From Tupaia tana (taxonomy: Eukaryota > Chordata > Mammalia > Scandentia > Tupaiidae), in contig JAKSZU010000009.1 in assembly GCA_026018925.1 (NCBI GenBank), positions 83,507,407-83,571,406 of the forward strand: a stretch of 64,000 bases of DNA, given 5' to 3'. The stretch's first letter is position 1; each line of letters opens with the position of its first letter. A program made the position numbers and the translations under genes. Shown one piece after another: positions 9,999 through 20,260 of this stretch. The notes under the pieces are model-generated. The model made no database searches. It saw nothing but the letters and a program-made list of their open reading frames with translations, and was not told the origin of the DNA.

Positions 9999-12139
9999 TT
10001 TTTTTCGTTTTTAAAAATTGATTTTATACATATAATCACTGTACCTCACTCAGCTTATAAATTGAATTTATAACACATGAATACACTTTACACTAGTCCA
10101 GTTGAGGATACAAAACACATTCATCAACAGATAACAATACATTTCTGTGTCTCATGAATGTCTTGCCTCTCTATTTTCCTTCTTAATTTCTTTCCTTATA
10201 CTCTCCTCCTTCTCTGATCCTCTTCCCACACTGTCACATTATTGGTAACCATTTTCAAAGCTTCTATGTCCTTTAACCTTTTAGTTTCCTCTTTCAACCA
10301 CTTTGTATCAAAAGCCAGGGTCTTGTTTTTATGCCTGAATAATATTCCATAGAGTATATATGCCACACTTTTTCAATCCATTCATCGTTTCATGGGCACT
10401 TGGGTTGCTTTAATGTCTTAGCAATATTGAATAATGCAGCACTAAACATTGATGTGTAAGAGCTTTTTGAACTGAGCATTCTCCTGTTCTTTCAGTAGAT
10501 ACCCAGGTGGGGAATTCCTAGATCATATAGAAGTTCAATTTGTAGGTCTTTGAGGAACCTCCATATTGTTTTTCGAAGTGGCTGGAACAATTTACACTCC
10601 CACCAACAGAATAGGAGAGTTCCCCAATCACCACAACTCCACCAACATTTACCTTTTTTTTCTATATTTTTTATCTTCGCCATTCATCCAGGAGTTAGGT
10701 GGTACCTTATTGTGATTTTAATCAGCACCTGCCTTATGATGAGGGATGTTGAATATTTCTTCATATGCTTTTTAGCTATCCATATGTCTTCAATAGAGTG
10801 TTTTTTTGTTCAGCTCATTTTCCTATCTTTATATTGGGTTAATTGTGCTTTGTTGTCGTTGTTTGTTTATTTACTTCTCTTTTCTGGGTGAGCTGCTTGA
10901 GTTTCCTGTGTATTCTGGTTATCAGTTCCTTATCTGGCATAGTTTACAAAAATATTCTCCCATTCCAAGGCTTGTTGATTAACAATAATTACTGTGCCCT
11001 TGGCTGTGCAGAAACTTCTTAATCTAATGTAATTCTACCTGTCTATTTTGGGGGTTATTGCCTGTGCTACGGGAGTCTTATTTAAGAAGTCTATGCCAAC
11101 CTCAATGTCTCCCAGAGTTTTTCCAGTGTTTAACACCAGTAGTTTTATAGTTTGAGGTCTTAAGTTTAGATCTTTGATCCACTTTGAGTTGATTTTTGTT
11201 AATGGTGAGAGATACAGGTTAAGATTCATCTTTCTGCAGGTGGATAGCCAGTTTATCCAGCACCATTTTTTAAAGAGATTTTCCCTTTTCCCACTGGATT
11301 TACTGGTCAAAGATCAATTGGCTTTATGTTTTGGGTTTATTTCTGGGGTCTCTGTTCTGTTCCATTGGTTCACATATCTGTTTTTGTGCCAATACCATGC
11401 TGTTTTGATTATCGCAGCTTTGTAACAAATTTTGGGATCAGGGAGTGTAAAACTATCTACTCCACTCACTTTGTGTAGCATTGCTTTGGCAATATAGTTT
11501 TCTTTATTATTTCAGACAAATTATATGATTGTCTTTTCTACATTGCTGAAGAATGTCTCATAATTTTATTGGGATTGCATTACATATGTAGATTATTTGG
11601 ATAGAATTGCCATTTTGATTATATTATTTCTCCCAATCCAGAAACATGAGATAACCTTCCACTGTTTTTGTCATTTTCAATTTATTTTTTAAGATTTTCA
11701 TAGTTTTCCTCATAGAGATCTTTCACTTCCTTGGTTAGAATTATTTGTAGATATCATATACTTTTTGTGGTTATCATAAATGTGATCACTTTTTTCAGTT
11801 CTGTGTCTGCTTGTTGTTTGTATGTAGAAACACTATAGATTTTCTTAACTTTGTATCCTGCCACCTTACTGTATTCATTTATTGCCTCAAGAACTTTCTC
11901 CATAGATACCTTGGGTCTTCTATGTATACAATCATGTCATCTGCAAATAAAAATAATTTCAATTCTTCTTTCCTTATTAAAATGTATTTCATTGCATTTT
12001 ATTGTATAATTGCATTGTCTTAGACTTTTAGCACTACTGAAAAGGAATGGAGAGAGTGGACAACGTTGTCTTGTACCAGGTTTTGATGGAAAAGCTTTCA
12101 ACACTTCCACATTTAGTATAATGTTAGCAATAGTTTTTT

Positions 12140-12409
12140 GTTTTTTCTTTTTTTGGAGATTTTTTTTTTTTCTCTAGGACGAGTGCACTCGCCAGTAAAA
12201 CAGAGAGAGACATAGAGATAGAAAGCGAGAAATCACCCCCCAGGGGAGATGGCCACACTGCAATTCCTTCTCCTCCATTCTCCTCTCGGGATCTTGGGCA
12301 TGCACGCACACACGCCAGGCGTGAGTTTAAGCCACCAGGTCCGGGACGCGAACTGCAGTCGACTACATGGGAGTCCAGCAACATAGCCATTACGCTAACT
12401 GCTGGTCCT
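12140..12409 (-). repeat. tRNA-derived SINE, minus strand, complete
   Basis: Complete copy in the RT region of L1 'B', flanked by GCAATAGTTTTTT (12,127-12,139) and GCGATAGTTTTTT (12,410-12,422), a target duplication with one mismatch. The poly(A) tail appears as interrupted T runs. Confidence 0.92.
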
Positions 12410-13194
12410 GCGATAGTTTTTTTATAGATGGCTTTTATTATGCTGATAAATGATCCTTATATGTCAATGTTTTTTATATGTGTCCAGGAATTTGTTCATC
12501 TCATCCTGGTTTTCTTTTCTCTTTTTTTCTTTCTTTCTTCTTTCTTTTTCTTTTTTGTTTTCTTTTTGTGGGCATATAGTCACTCATAGTATTCTCTAAT
12601 GATGCTTTGTATTTCAATTATATTCTTTCAAATATTGCTAATAACTAATGGTGTGTTAATTTTGTTTATCTCATCAAAGAATCATCTTTTGTTTATATTT
12701 ATTTTTTCTGTAATTTCTTTATTTTCTAGTTCATTTATTTCTCCTTGAATCTTTATTATGTCTTTTATCCTGGTTCTTTTTTTGCATTATTTTGTTGTTG
12801 CTTTTTTTAATTCCCTGAAGCAAGATGTTAGGTTGTCTATTTGCTACCTTTCCATATTTTTCTTAGGACACTAATTGCTATGAATTTCTCTCTTATGACT
12901 GCTTTTGCAGTCATAGATTATGGAAACTTATGCACTCATTATCACTTTTTTCCATGAATATTTTTACTTCAGTCTTAATCTCTTCAGTAGTTGTTAAGTC
13001 CTTTAGGAGTAGCTTATTTGGTTTCTATGTATTTGTGTACTTTTTATTGTTTTTCTTGAAACTGACATCAAGTTTAATTCCATCAGGTTCAGAGAAGATG
13101 GTTAATATAGTCTCTATGTCTTTGAATATGTAAAGGCTGGTGTTGTGCCCTATCGTGTGGTCAGTCTTCAAGAAGGTACCATGTGGGACAAATG

Positions 13195-13250
13195 CAAACA
13201 TGCCTGATGTATTCTTCAAGCCACTGGAGCCAGGATTCAAGCCATGCGAT
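13195..13250 (-). repeat. SINE scrap at the 5' end of HAL1-like copy 1
   Basis: CATGCCTGATGTATTCTTC followed by AAGCCACTGGAGCCAGGATT matches the antisense middle of old SINE copies such as 63,835-63,890. It lies inside the target duplications, so it was inserted together with the element. Confidence 0.55.
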
Positions 13251-13351
13251 CACTACAGAACGGCAATCCGATTCTAGAACACCTCTGTCTGCTTGCTCCT
13301 GAACATTGAGGCTTAACTTCAAGAATTTGAAAGAAACACGCCATTCATCAG

Positions 13352-14353
13352 ATGACAAGAAATCACCGTCGGATCACGAGAAATATGGGAAAACGAGAAA
13401 ATACCTCTCCTCCAATGGAAAAGAGTAACTCTCCTTCATCCACAAGCAGTTCGGTGAAAGTCATGGAAATGTCTGATAAGGAATTTAGAGCATTCGTAAT
13501 GTTGAAGCTAACAGAGATGGAAGAAAAGAGAGATAATGAACTGCTAAAGAGAAAGGAGAAAGAAGTTGCCGAGTTCCAGGAGATGAGGAAATTCTTGCAA
13601 GATCTAAAAGAGGAATTACACACTTTACAAAAGACTCAAACGGAACTGCTAGAGATGAAGTCTATAATACAAGAAGTCAAAATCTCCCTTGAAAGTATTA
13701 AAAGCAGACTAGATCATTCAGAAAATAGAATCTCAGATGTAGAAGAGAAAATGGCTGGCTTAGAAAAGTCCACCACGAAGACTGAGAAAATGGCTCAAAA
13801 ATTTGAGAATGATATGCGCGAAGTACTGGATACCATCAAACGTCCAAATATCCGGATAATTGGCATTCCAGAAGGTGAAGAGACCCATAAGGGCATTGAT
13901 AATCTATTCCATGAAATCCTGCTAGAAAACTTCCCAAACCTAGAGAGGCATTCGAAGATCCAGTCCCAGGAAATACAAAGGACCCCAAATAGAATCAACC
14001 CAAGAAGATCTTCTCCAAGACACATTATAGCCAGGTTGACCAAAACCGCAGACAAAGACAAGATACTAAGATTGGCAAGAGAGAAACATCAAGTTACCTA
14101 CAAAGGACATCCCATCAGGCTAACAGCAGATCTCTCATCGGAAACAATGCGAGCGAGGAGAGAATGGGAAAATATATTCAAAGTGTTACGAGAGAAGCAG
14201 TTTCAGCCAAGAATACTGTACCCGACAAGATTATCTTTCAGGTGGGAAGAAAAGACAAGAACATTCTCAGATAAACAAAACCTGAAAGAATTTACCAGCA
14301 CCAGACCAGATCTCCAAGAAGTTCTCAAGGGTGTGCTGTATCAAGAAAATTAA
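13352..14353 (+). CDS. Intact L1-type ORF1 protein (nucleic-acid-binding chaperone) of the HAL1-like element
   Basis: 333 codons without interruption, close to the 338 residues of human L1 ORF1p. L1 ORF1p forms trimers, coats its own RNA and acts as a nucleic-acid chaperone in cytoplasmic L1 particles. Layout: a basic, Ser/Pro-rich N-terminus (1-35); a K/E/L-rich coiled coil (about 40-160, with ELLKRKEKEVAEFQEMRKF); an RNA-recognition domain starting RPNIRIIGIPEGEE (164-177) with RTPNRINPRRSSPRHIIARL (210-229); and a C-terminal domain with VTYKGHPIRLTADLS (248-262), ARREWENIF (268-276) and YPTRLSF (290-296). The first ATG (13,352) has C at -3. The second, at 13,385 (MGKRENTSP), has A at -3 and G at +4, and resembles the usual L1 start, so a 322-residue product is possible. 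No partner ORF2 follows. Current expression is unknown. Confidence 0.92.
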   Translation: MTRNHRRITRNMGKRENTSPPMEKSNSPSSTSSSVKVMEMSDKEFRAFVMLKLTEMEEKRDNELLKRKEKEVAEFQEMRKFLQDLKEELHTLQKTQTELLEMKSIIQEVKISLESIKSRLDHSENRISDVEEKMAGLEKSTTKTEKMAQKFENDMREVLDTIKRPNIRIIGIPEGEETHKGIDNLFHEILLENFPNLERHSKIQSQEIQRTPNRINPRRSSPRHIIARLTKTADKDKILRLAREKHQVTYKGHPIRLTADLSSETMRARREWENIFKVLREKQFQPRILYPTRLSFRWEEKTRTFSDKQNLKEFTSTRPDLQEVLKGVLYQEN

Positions 14354-15376
14354 ACACAGACACACGGAAATAAGAGTCCAAAAACTATGAAAGTGGCCAA
14401 CTTAATCAGAGGGACAAGTCTGAATTTGAATATTATATCCCAGAATTTAATCAGGAAAATTGAACCAGAACAGAAGATAAAAGTACATGAGACTGATAGG
14501 TTCATGCACCTTCCATTTGAACAGAATCCTAACTTGTTTCCTGGCTTTAAGCAAAGTTCCTTGGCATTTCTTTGAGTTAAGTTATAACTGGTTTTCTTAG
14601 TAGTAATGAGTGAACTCACCATTGAAAGTAGTTAGATTATGTAGGAAATTGTGTGATCAATGCAACGTGGGTGAGAAGGGAATGAAGGACAATTGTAGAC
14701 ACCGGAGGTGGTGTGAGAGGAGGGTGGGAAGGGACAGAGGGTCAGAAAGAGGGGTGGAAGTAATTCTAGGAACTAGTAATGGAAAATTTTTTGTAATGTT
14801 CATGATTGTATCACTATGCAGTGTGTACTGGATGGGAGATTGCATTTTGTATGCTGTGATGAAGCTTAGGGAAGGAATGTAAATTGAGTTACAAAAAAAA
14901 AGTTTCAGAAAAAAAAAATATATATATTCAATGACTGCAGTAGGATATGTAGCCACAGCTAGGTGCTACTTTATAGGATGCATAAAGTAAGACTTGTGTT
15001 CATGGAAATGTGGGTATCACCTGTGTTTGCTATGAGGGTATTTGGATTTATTAGGGTCTTTGGCGTTACAATAAAATGTGAGGAGAAAACAGTATAGAAA
15101 GCAAACATAGATACCAGAGACTGTGGGAGGAGAGTGGGAGATGGCAGAGGGTAAGAGATAGAGAATCTAGGATGGGGGGAAAAAAGCAAAACATACAGAA
15201 GACAAGAAATGGAAGATCATTTGCTGACAATAACATGCTTGTTGATGTGCTTGATTGAGACAATATATAGTGTAATTTGGATGGAAAATCTCATTTTGTA
15301 TGCTGTAATGATGTTCAGAGAATGAATGCAAATAAAAAAAAAAGTTTAATTAAAAAAAAAAAAAAAAAAAAAAAAA
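14354..15376 (+). other. Composite 3' region of HAL1-like copy 1: ORF2-start relic plus two L1-type tails
   Basis: After the stop, GTGGCCAACTTAATCAGAGG matches the usual L1 ORF2 start ATGGCCAACTTAAACATCGG (33,688), with ATG changed to GTG. About 90 bp of related sequence follows, then coding similarity ends. A first 3' tail closes with A-rich sequence at about 14,893-14,920. A second begins near 14,930 with TGACTGCAGTAGGATATGTA, carries its own GTATGCTGTAATGATG block, and ends in the final A run. Both tails resemble L1 3' UTRs, especially 18.2-18.5 kb. Copy 2 has the same arrangement. Confidence 0.85.
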
Positions 15377-15989
15377 AGAAGGTACCATGTGGGATTGAGA
15401 AAAATGTGTATTTTGTGGTTTTGGGGTAGAATTTTCTATAGATGTCTGTCAAGTCCATCTAATTTATGGTATCATTTAGGTCCTGAATCTCTTTGCTTAT
15501 TTTTTGTCTCACCGATTTGTCTAAAGGAGATAATGGGGGTGTCGAAGTCCCCAACAATTAGTGTGTTGCTATATCTGTCTCTTTTTAGATCTATCAATAT
15601 ATTCTTTACATATGTGGGTGCTCCTGAATTGAGTGCATAGATTTTTATAAGTATTATATCTTCTTGGTGAGTTAGCCCTTTTACTATTATATAATGCCAT
15701 TCTTTGTCTCTTCCTACAGTTTTTGTCTTAAAGACTATTTTTTCTGAAATCAGTATCATGACTTCTGCTCTTTTTGGGTTTCTATTTCCATGAAGTATAT
15801 TTTTCCAGTTCTTCACTTTTAGTCTAGGTATGTTTTTATACATGAGATGAGATTTTGTAGGCAGCAGATGAAGATGGAGGGTATTTTTGTTTTGTTTTGT
15901 TTTGTTTTGCTTTGCTTTGTTTTCCATAGAGCCAGCCTGAGTTACTTGATGGGAGAGTTTAAGCCATTAACATTCAACATTATTATTGA

Positions 15990-16236
15990 TATTTCCAGAT
16001 GCTATAGGGCACGTGTGCTCACCAGAAAGGCAGAGAGACAAAAAGCGAGAAATCACCCCCCCCCCCTCGGGGGATGGCCACACCCAATCTCTTCTTCTCC
16101 ATTCTCCTCTTGGGATCTTGGGCACACACACACACTCACCCAGCGTGAGTTTAAGCCACCAGGTTCGGGACTTGAACTGTGGTTGACTACATGGGAGTCC
16201 AATGACATGGCCATTATGCTAACTGCTGGACCCTTC
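15990..16236 (-). repeat. tRNA-derived SINE, minus strand, in L1 'B'
   Basis: Runs from the CTATAGGGCACGTGTGCTCACC tail-side motif near 16,003 to the head near 16,232. It contains an expanded C run (16,056-16,066) and lacks a T-rich tail, so the 3' end is slightly truncated. It interrupts the ORF1-ORF2 junction of L1 'B'. Confidence 0.85.
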
Positions 16237-16289
16237 CCTACAGTTAAACTGGCCATATTCCTGTTTTGTTTTGTTTTGTTTTGTTTTAA

Positions 16290-16640
16290 TTTTTTCTATG
16301 TTATTGTTGTTCTCTTATTTCTGTCTGTCTTAATTTTCTTGGTATAGCATTCCCTTCAGAACTTCTTGAGGAGCTTTTTGGAGTTAGTAAATTGTTTTAG
16401 GTTTTGTTTGAGAATGTTTTTTATCTTTTCTTTCCATATGAAAGATAATCTTGTCCAGTATAGTAATCTTCATTGAAATTGTTTTTCATTTTACACTTTG
16501 TAAATATTTCCCCATTCTTTCCTTGCCTGAATTGTTTCTAATAAAAGATCTGGTGATAATCTGATGGGATAACCTTTGTAAGTAACTAGACATTTCTCTC
16601 TTGCTAATTTTAGTATCTCGTCTCTGGTTTTGGTCAATCT
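16290..16640 (-). pseudogene. L1 'B' ORF1 C-terminal fragment
   Basis: Minus-strand frame with LTKTRDEILKLAREK, VTYKGYPIRLSPDL and ARKEWGNIYKV, the L1 ORF1 C-terminal motifs. It breaks off in the RNA-recognition domain near 16,640, immediately before an unrelated plus-strand L1 3' end. Confidence 0.85.
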
Positions 16641-16654
16641 GGCTATGTCAAAGA

Positions 16655-17480
16655 GACAAAAAAATGCTGGTGAGGATGTGTACAATGGGGAACTCTCTTA
16701 AATTATTGTTGGGAACGTAAATTAATACAACTATTATCAAAAAAGGTATGCGGTTTCTTCAAAATGCTAATAATAGAGCTATCATATGATTCTGCTATCA
16801 CATTTCTAGGCATATACCCAAAGGAAGGAATATCAATTTGTTGTAGAGATATCTGCATTCCAAATGTTTATTGCAGCACTATTGACAATAACCAAGATAT
16901 GGAAGCAAGCTGAGTGTCCATCAACAGATGAATGGATAAAGAAAATATGGTGTATGTAAAAAATGTGATACTATTCAGTTATAAAAAAAAGAATAAAATT
17001 CTGTCATTTGAGACAACATGGGTGAGCGTAGAGGACATGATGTTATGTGAAATAAAGCAAGCAACGAAAGAAAAATGTTGCATGTTTTCACTCATGTGTG
17101 GAAACTAAAAAACTGACCTTATGTGAGTAGAGATTAGAAGACATGTTACTGGAAGCAGGGAAGCATAGGAGAGAAGAAGGTAAGTGTAGCTTAATGAATA
17201 ACAAAATACAGTCAGATAAAAGAAATATGTTCTAGTGTTCTGTGGCACAGTTGGATAACTATATCTAAGTCATTTGCCCCACTTCTCAAAATAGCCAAGA
17301 AGGAAAATTTGAATGTTCCAACACAAAGAAATAATAAATTATTGAAATGAATATGATAATTACCCTGATTTTATCATTACAGATTTCATTCATATATCAA
17401 AAAATCACACTGAATCCCATAGATATGTAGAATTAATACATGAATCAATCAAAAATTAAAAATTTAAAAACAGAGTAAAA
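16655..17480 (+). repeat. Older L1 3' end (ORF2 C-terminus plus 3' UTR)
   Basis: Starts with AAAATGCTGGTGAGGATGTG and continues through the TTATTGCAGCACTATTGAC and ATGAATGGATAAAGAAAATA blocks typical of ORF2 ends. The 3' UTR contains ACACTGAATCCCATAGATAT near 17,408. This UTR type differs from that of L1 A, B, F and I and resembles older mammalian L1s. Confidence 0.8.
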
Positions 17481-18487
17481 TTAACTAAACTACTATTTTA
17501 AGACTCTGGAAACTGAATAGTATCTACTAAAAAGGAGCAATAGATGTCTGTGCATTTTTGTGTGGGAAGTTACTCATATACACCTACTAGGAAAGACCAG
17601 GCTATGCAAAATGGGAGAAAATATTTACAAACTATATTTCAGATAAGGGATTTATAACCAGCATATACAAGGAACTCAAGCACCCACATACCACACAAAC
17701 ACAAAAAAAATTCTAATAATCCAGTTTTTAAAAGGCAATGAATCTGAACAGAACTTATAGAAATGTCCAATATTTCAACATCTCTTGTCATAAGGGAAAT
17801 GTAAATCAAAACCCAAGTCAGAATGGTTGGGAAAAACAAAAACAAAAGCAAATAACAAGTGTCAACCTTGTGGTGGAAAAGGAACCCTCATGCACTTCTG
17901 GTAGAAATGTAGACTAATATAGCCACTGTGGAAAACAGTATGGAGTTCTATCAAAAATTGACAAATAGAACTACCATAGCACCCAGTAATATCACTCCTG
18001 AGTATTTACACAAAGTGTCAGAGAGACTCCTGCACATCCATATTTATCACAGCATTAGTCACAATAGCTAAACATAGAATCAACCTAAGTGATCAACAAC
18101 TGATGAATAGATTTAGAAATATAAAGGATGAATATGGAAGATTAATGCTAAGTGAAGTAAGTCATACTATGAAAGACAGGCTTTGTATGTCCCCCCTCAA
18201 TATATGACAAACACCTGCACTCTATAGCACAACCTGAAGGACTGGAAAGTATAATAGCAACTGTAGATCCTAGAGCTAGTACAGAGGTGTGGGTAATGAA
18301 AGTGGTAATAGGGGAGAGAGGGAAGGGAACAGGGAAAAATAAATAATACGTTTAATTGATGCAAAAATGAAAAATTATTTGCTGATGATAATGCACATGG
18401 TAATGTCTTTGTCTTGATTGATATGCACTGTATTCACGCTAGGGAAAATCATGTTGTGCACTGTAAAGACATATAGTGATTAAATGC

Positions 18488-18503
18488 AATATATATATGT
18501 ATA

Positions 18504-18536
<33 letters not shown>

Positions 18537-18550
18537 TATATATACACATA
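18488..18550. repeat. TA/CA microsatellite
   Basis: Alternating TATATA with an ACACACACACAC core, at the end of the first L1 3' UTR in this stretch. Confidence 0.9.
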
Positions 18551-18639
18551 ATATAGTAGAGACAATAAATAAAATGAAAGCAAAAAAAGGAAATATAAAC
18601 AATGAACTACTACTCAGCCGTAAAGAACAGTGAGATCTT

Positions 18640-18901
18640 TTTTTTTTTTTTTTTTTTTTTTTTTGGAGAGGTTTTTCGCTATAGGGCGCGTGCGCTCGCC
18701 AGACAGACGGAGAGAGACATAGAGACAGAAAGCGAGAAATGGTCACGCCGCAATCCCTTCTTCTCCATTCTCCTCTTGGGATCTTGGGCACGCACGCACA
18801 CGCGCCCGGCGTGAGTTGTAAGCCACCGGGTCCGAGACGCGAACCGCGGTCGACCACGTGGGAGTCCAGCGACATAGCCATTACGCTAACTGCTGGTTCC
18901 C
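18640..18901 (-). repeat. tRNA-derived SINE, minus strand, young complete copy
   Basis: Flanked by an exact 17 bp duplication, AAGAACAGTGAGATCTT (18,623-18,639 and 18,902-18,918). The tail is an uninterrupted T run of about 25. The sequence is close to the copies at 25.6, 32.8 and 39.2 kb. Confidence 0.95.
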
Positions 18902-19450
18902 AAGAACAGTGAGATCTTATCATTTGGTACAAAATGGACGAATCTGAAAAATTTAATGCTAAATTAATTAAGACAGACTATGGAAGAAAACCTAATATGC
19001 CCACAGTTAAGATATATAAAATGTCTGCACTTTGTAGCATAAATTGAAAGGTTTAAAGTCATAATAGGAGAGAAAGCATCTTTGGATACCACAGACTGCA
19101 GAGGTGATGAGGAAAAGTGTTAACAGAAAAAAATAATTCACAGACACAAAAATGCATGTAAACAAGGCAAATAGGTTATGGAACTGTATACCTTAACAAA
19201 GTAAATTTTTTATAAAAAAGACATTTCTGTGTGTTTCTGTGTGTGTGTGTATACATCAAAAAATGAGCAGAATAAAAAAGTGAAAGTATGCAACATAATG
19301 TAATGTTCTTTGTTGAAGATGATGAAGATAATAATATCATTGCTTTTATTATCACATATTGCATGCTATGAAAAACTAGATTTTACTTCACAAAGATGTA
19401 CAACAATTAAATGTAAATAAGAAAATTTAAAATTATATAAAGAAAATTTA

Positions 19451-20260
19451 AAATTAAATAAAGAAAATAAATTTAAAGAAAAAAACCTTCAGCAATATGT
19501 TGCAATTGGGATTGACTGATTTAGATAAAAAAAACAGGAGAACAGTCCCAGTAATGTATAGGAAAAGCCTATAGCACTACTAACCTGAGGTCCTAGCTAA
19601 TGTAAAATAAAATGTGAAGACTAGACAGAAATTTGAAAAAAATTCTAAAATTGGATAGCCATTGAACAACTTGATTAGAATTTTCACATCACTGCTTGTT
19701 TTCTACTATAACAGCAAACACAGTGAAGATCTGAGAGGATTTGATAGAAAATATGAACAAAGAAATATTTGTAAAGTGCCTGAACTTGAATGAAATACCT
19801 AAAGTAAACACATTTGAAAGTAGAGAATAAAAGTTTTACAGACTGAAAATGTTTAAACAAAAGTTGTAGACAATTATTAGCTGATAAATAAGTTACGGTG
19901 ATACGGGGTGATTACTAAAATAAAAAGCTAAAATAGAAATTAGAATTAAAGTTAAAGAATTGAACAGAAATATAAATGGACATAGAATGAAGGGATAGCA
20001 GAATCTGTAGATTTATTCCAGGTAATAATTTTCAAAATAAAAATCAAACTAGAAGAAAAAAGAGATAATAACCTTCAAAAGATAAGTAAAGAAAATCATA
20101 ACTCAGAGCTGTTACAAAATGCTAGATTATATTTCTCATTTTTAAAACTTCCAAGAAATGTCAAATGGCATAGATCCATATTTAGGAAAATAAATGGTCA
20201 GTGAAAATTGTTTCTGAGTGGACCCAGATATAAAATTTAGCATATTAATGCTTCAAAGCA
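19451..20260. other. AT-rich sequence, possibly very old L1
   Basis: Short matches to L1 wording, such as AGGTCCTAGCTAATGTAA near 19,590, are suggestive only. I see no continuous open frame and cannot assign it. Confidence 0.35.

Larger units (their letters stand above)
13189..15376 (+). mobile_element. HAL1-like (half-L1) retrotransposon, copy 1: ORF1 only, no ORF2
   Basis: A 2,188 bp insertion flanked by an exact 18 bp duplication, AGAAGGTACCATGTGGGA, at 13,171-13,188 and 15,377-15,394. Order: a short 5' leader that begins with a SINE scrap, intact ORF1 (13,352-14,353), a short relic of the ORF2 start, then two successive L1-type 3' tails, ending in a long A run at about 15,352-15,376. No endonuclease or RT is present, so it must have used L1 enzymes in trans. 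Elements with L1 ORF1 but no ORF2 are known as HAL1 in mammals; whether this one belongs to a described family is unknown. The exact duplication, open ORF1 and clean tail indicate youth. Confidence 0.9.
10003..16640 (-). mobile_element. L1 element 'B', minus strand, 5'-truncated, carrying HAL1-like and SINE insertions
   Basis: From its 3' UTR at about 10,003-10,420, the ORF2 C-terminal domain and RT run to about 13,170 and the endonuclease resumes at 15,395-15,930. The ORF1 C-terminal part ends at about 16,640, where the copy is truncated in the RNA-recognition region. Near 12,478 the sequence jumps from one RT block to one several hundred bases upstream, so an internal stretch is deleted. 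Insertions are SINEs at 12,140-12,409 and 15,990-16,236 and the HAL1-like element at 13,189-15,376. Removing that element and one target duplication makes the L1 continuous. Confidence 0.9.
17585..19450 (+). repeat. L1 3' ends (ORF2 C-terminus and 3' UTRs), interrupted by a SINE
   Basis: 17,585-18,485 covers the ORF2 C-terminus and a 3' UTR ending near the TA-rich microsatellite. Its TTATTTGCTGATGATAATGC block resembles the second tail of the HAL1-like elements. At 18,555-18,636 and 18,902-19,450 a second L1 end continues (CTACTACTCAGCCGTAAAGA), so two L1 ends are probably abutted. Short readable frames here are not genes. Confidence 0.75.

Noticed and set aside
14610-14956. Plus- and minus-strand frames of 90-99 codons after the HAL1-like ORF1
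   Set aside because: They fall in the noncoding 3' tail and are not preserved in the second copy.
15847-16347. 166-codon plus-strand frame
   Set aside because: Runs antisense through L1 ORF2/ORF1 and a SINE; hydrophobic only because of T-rich DNA.
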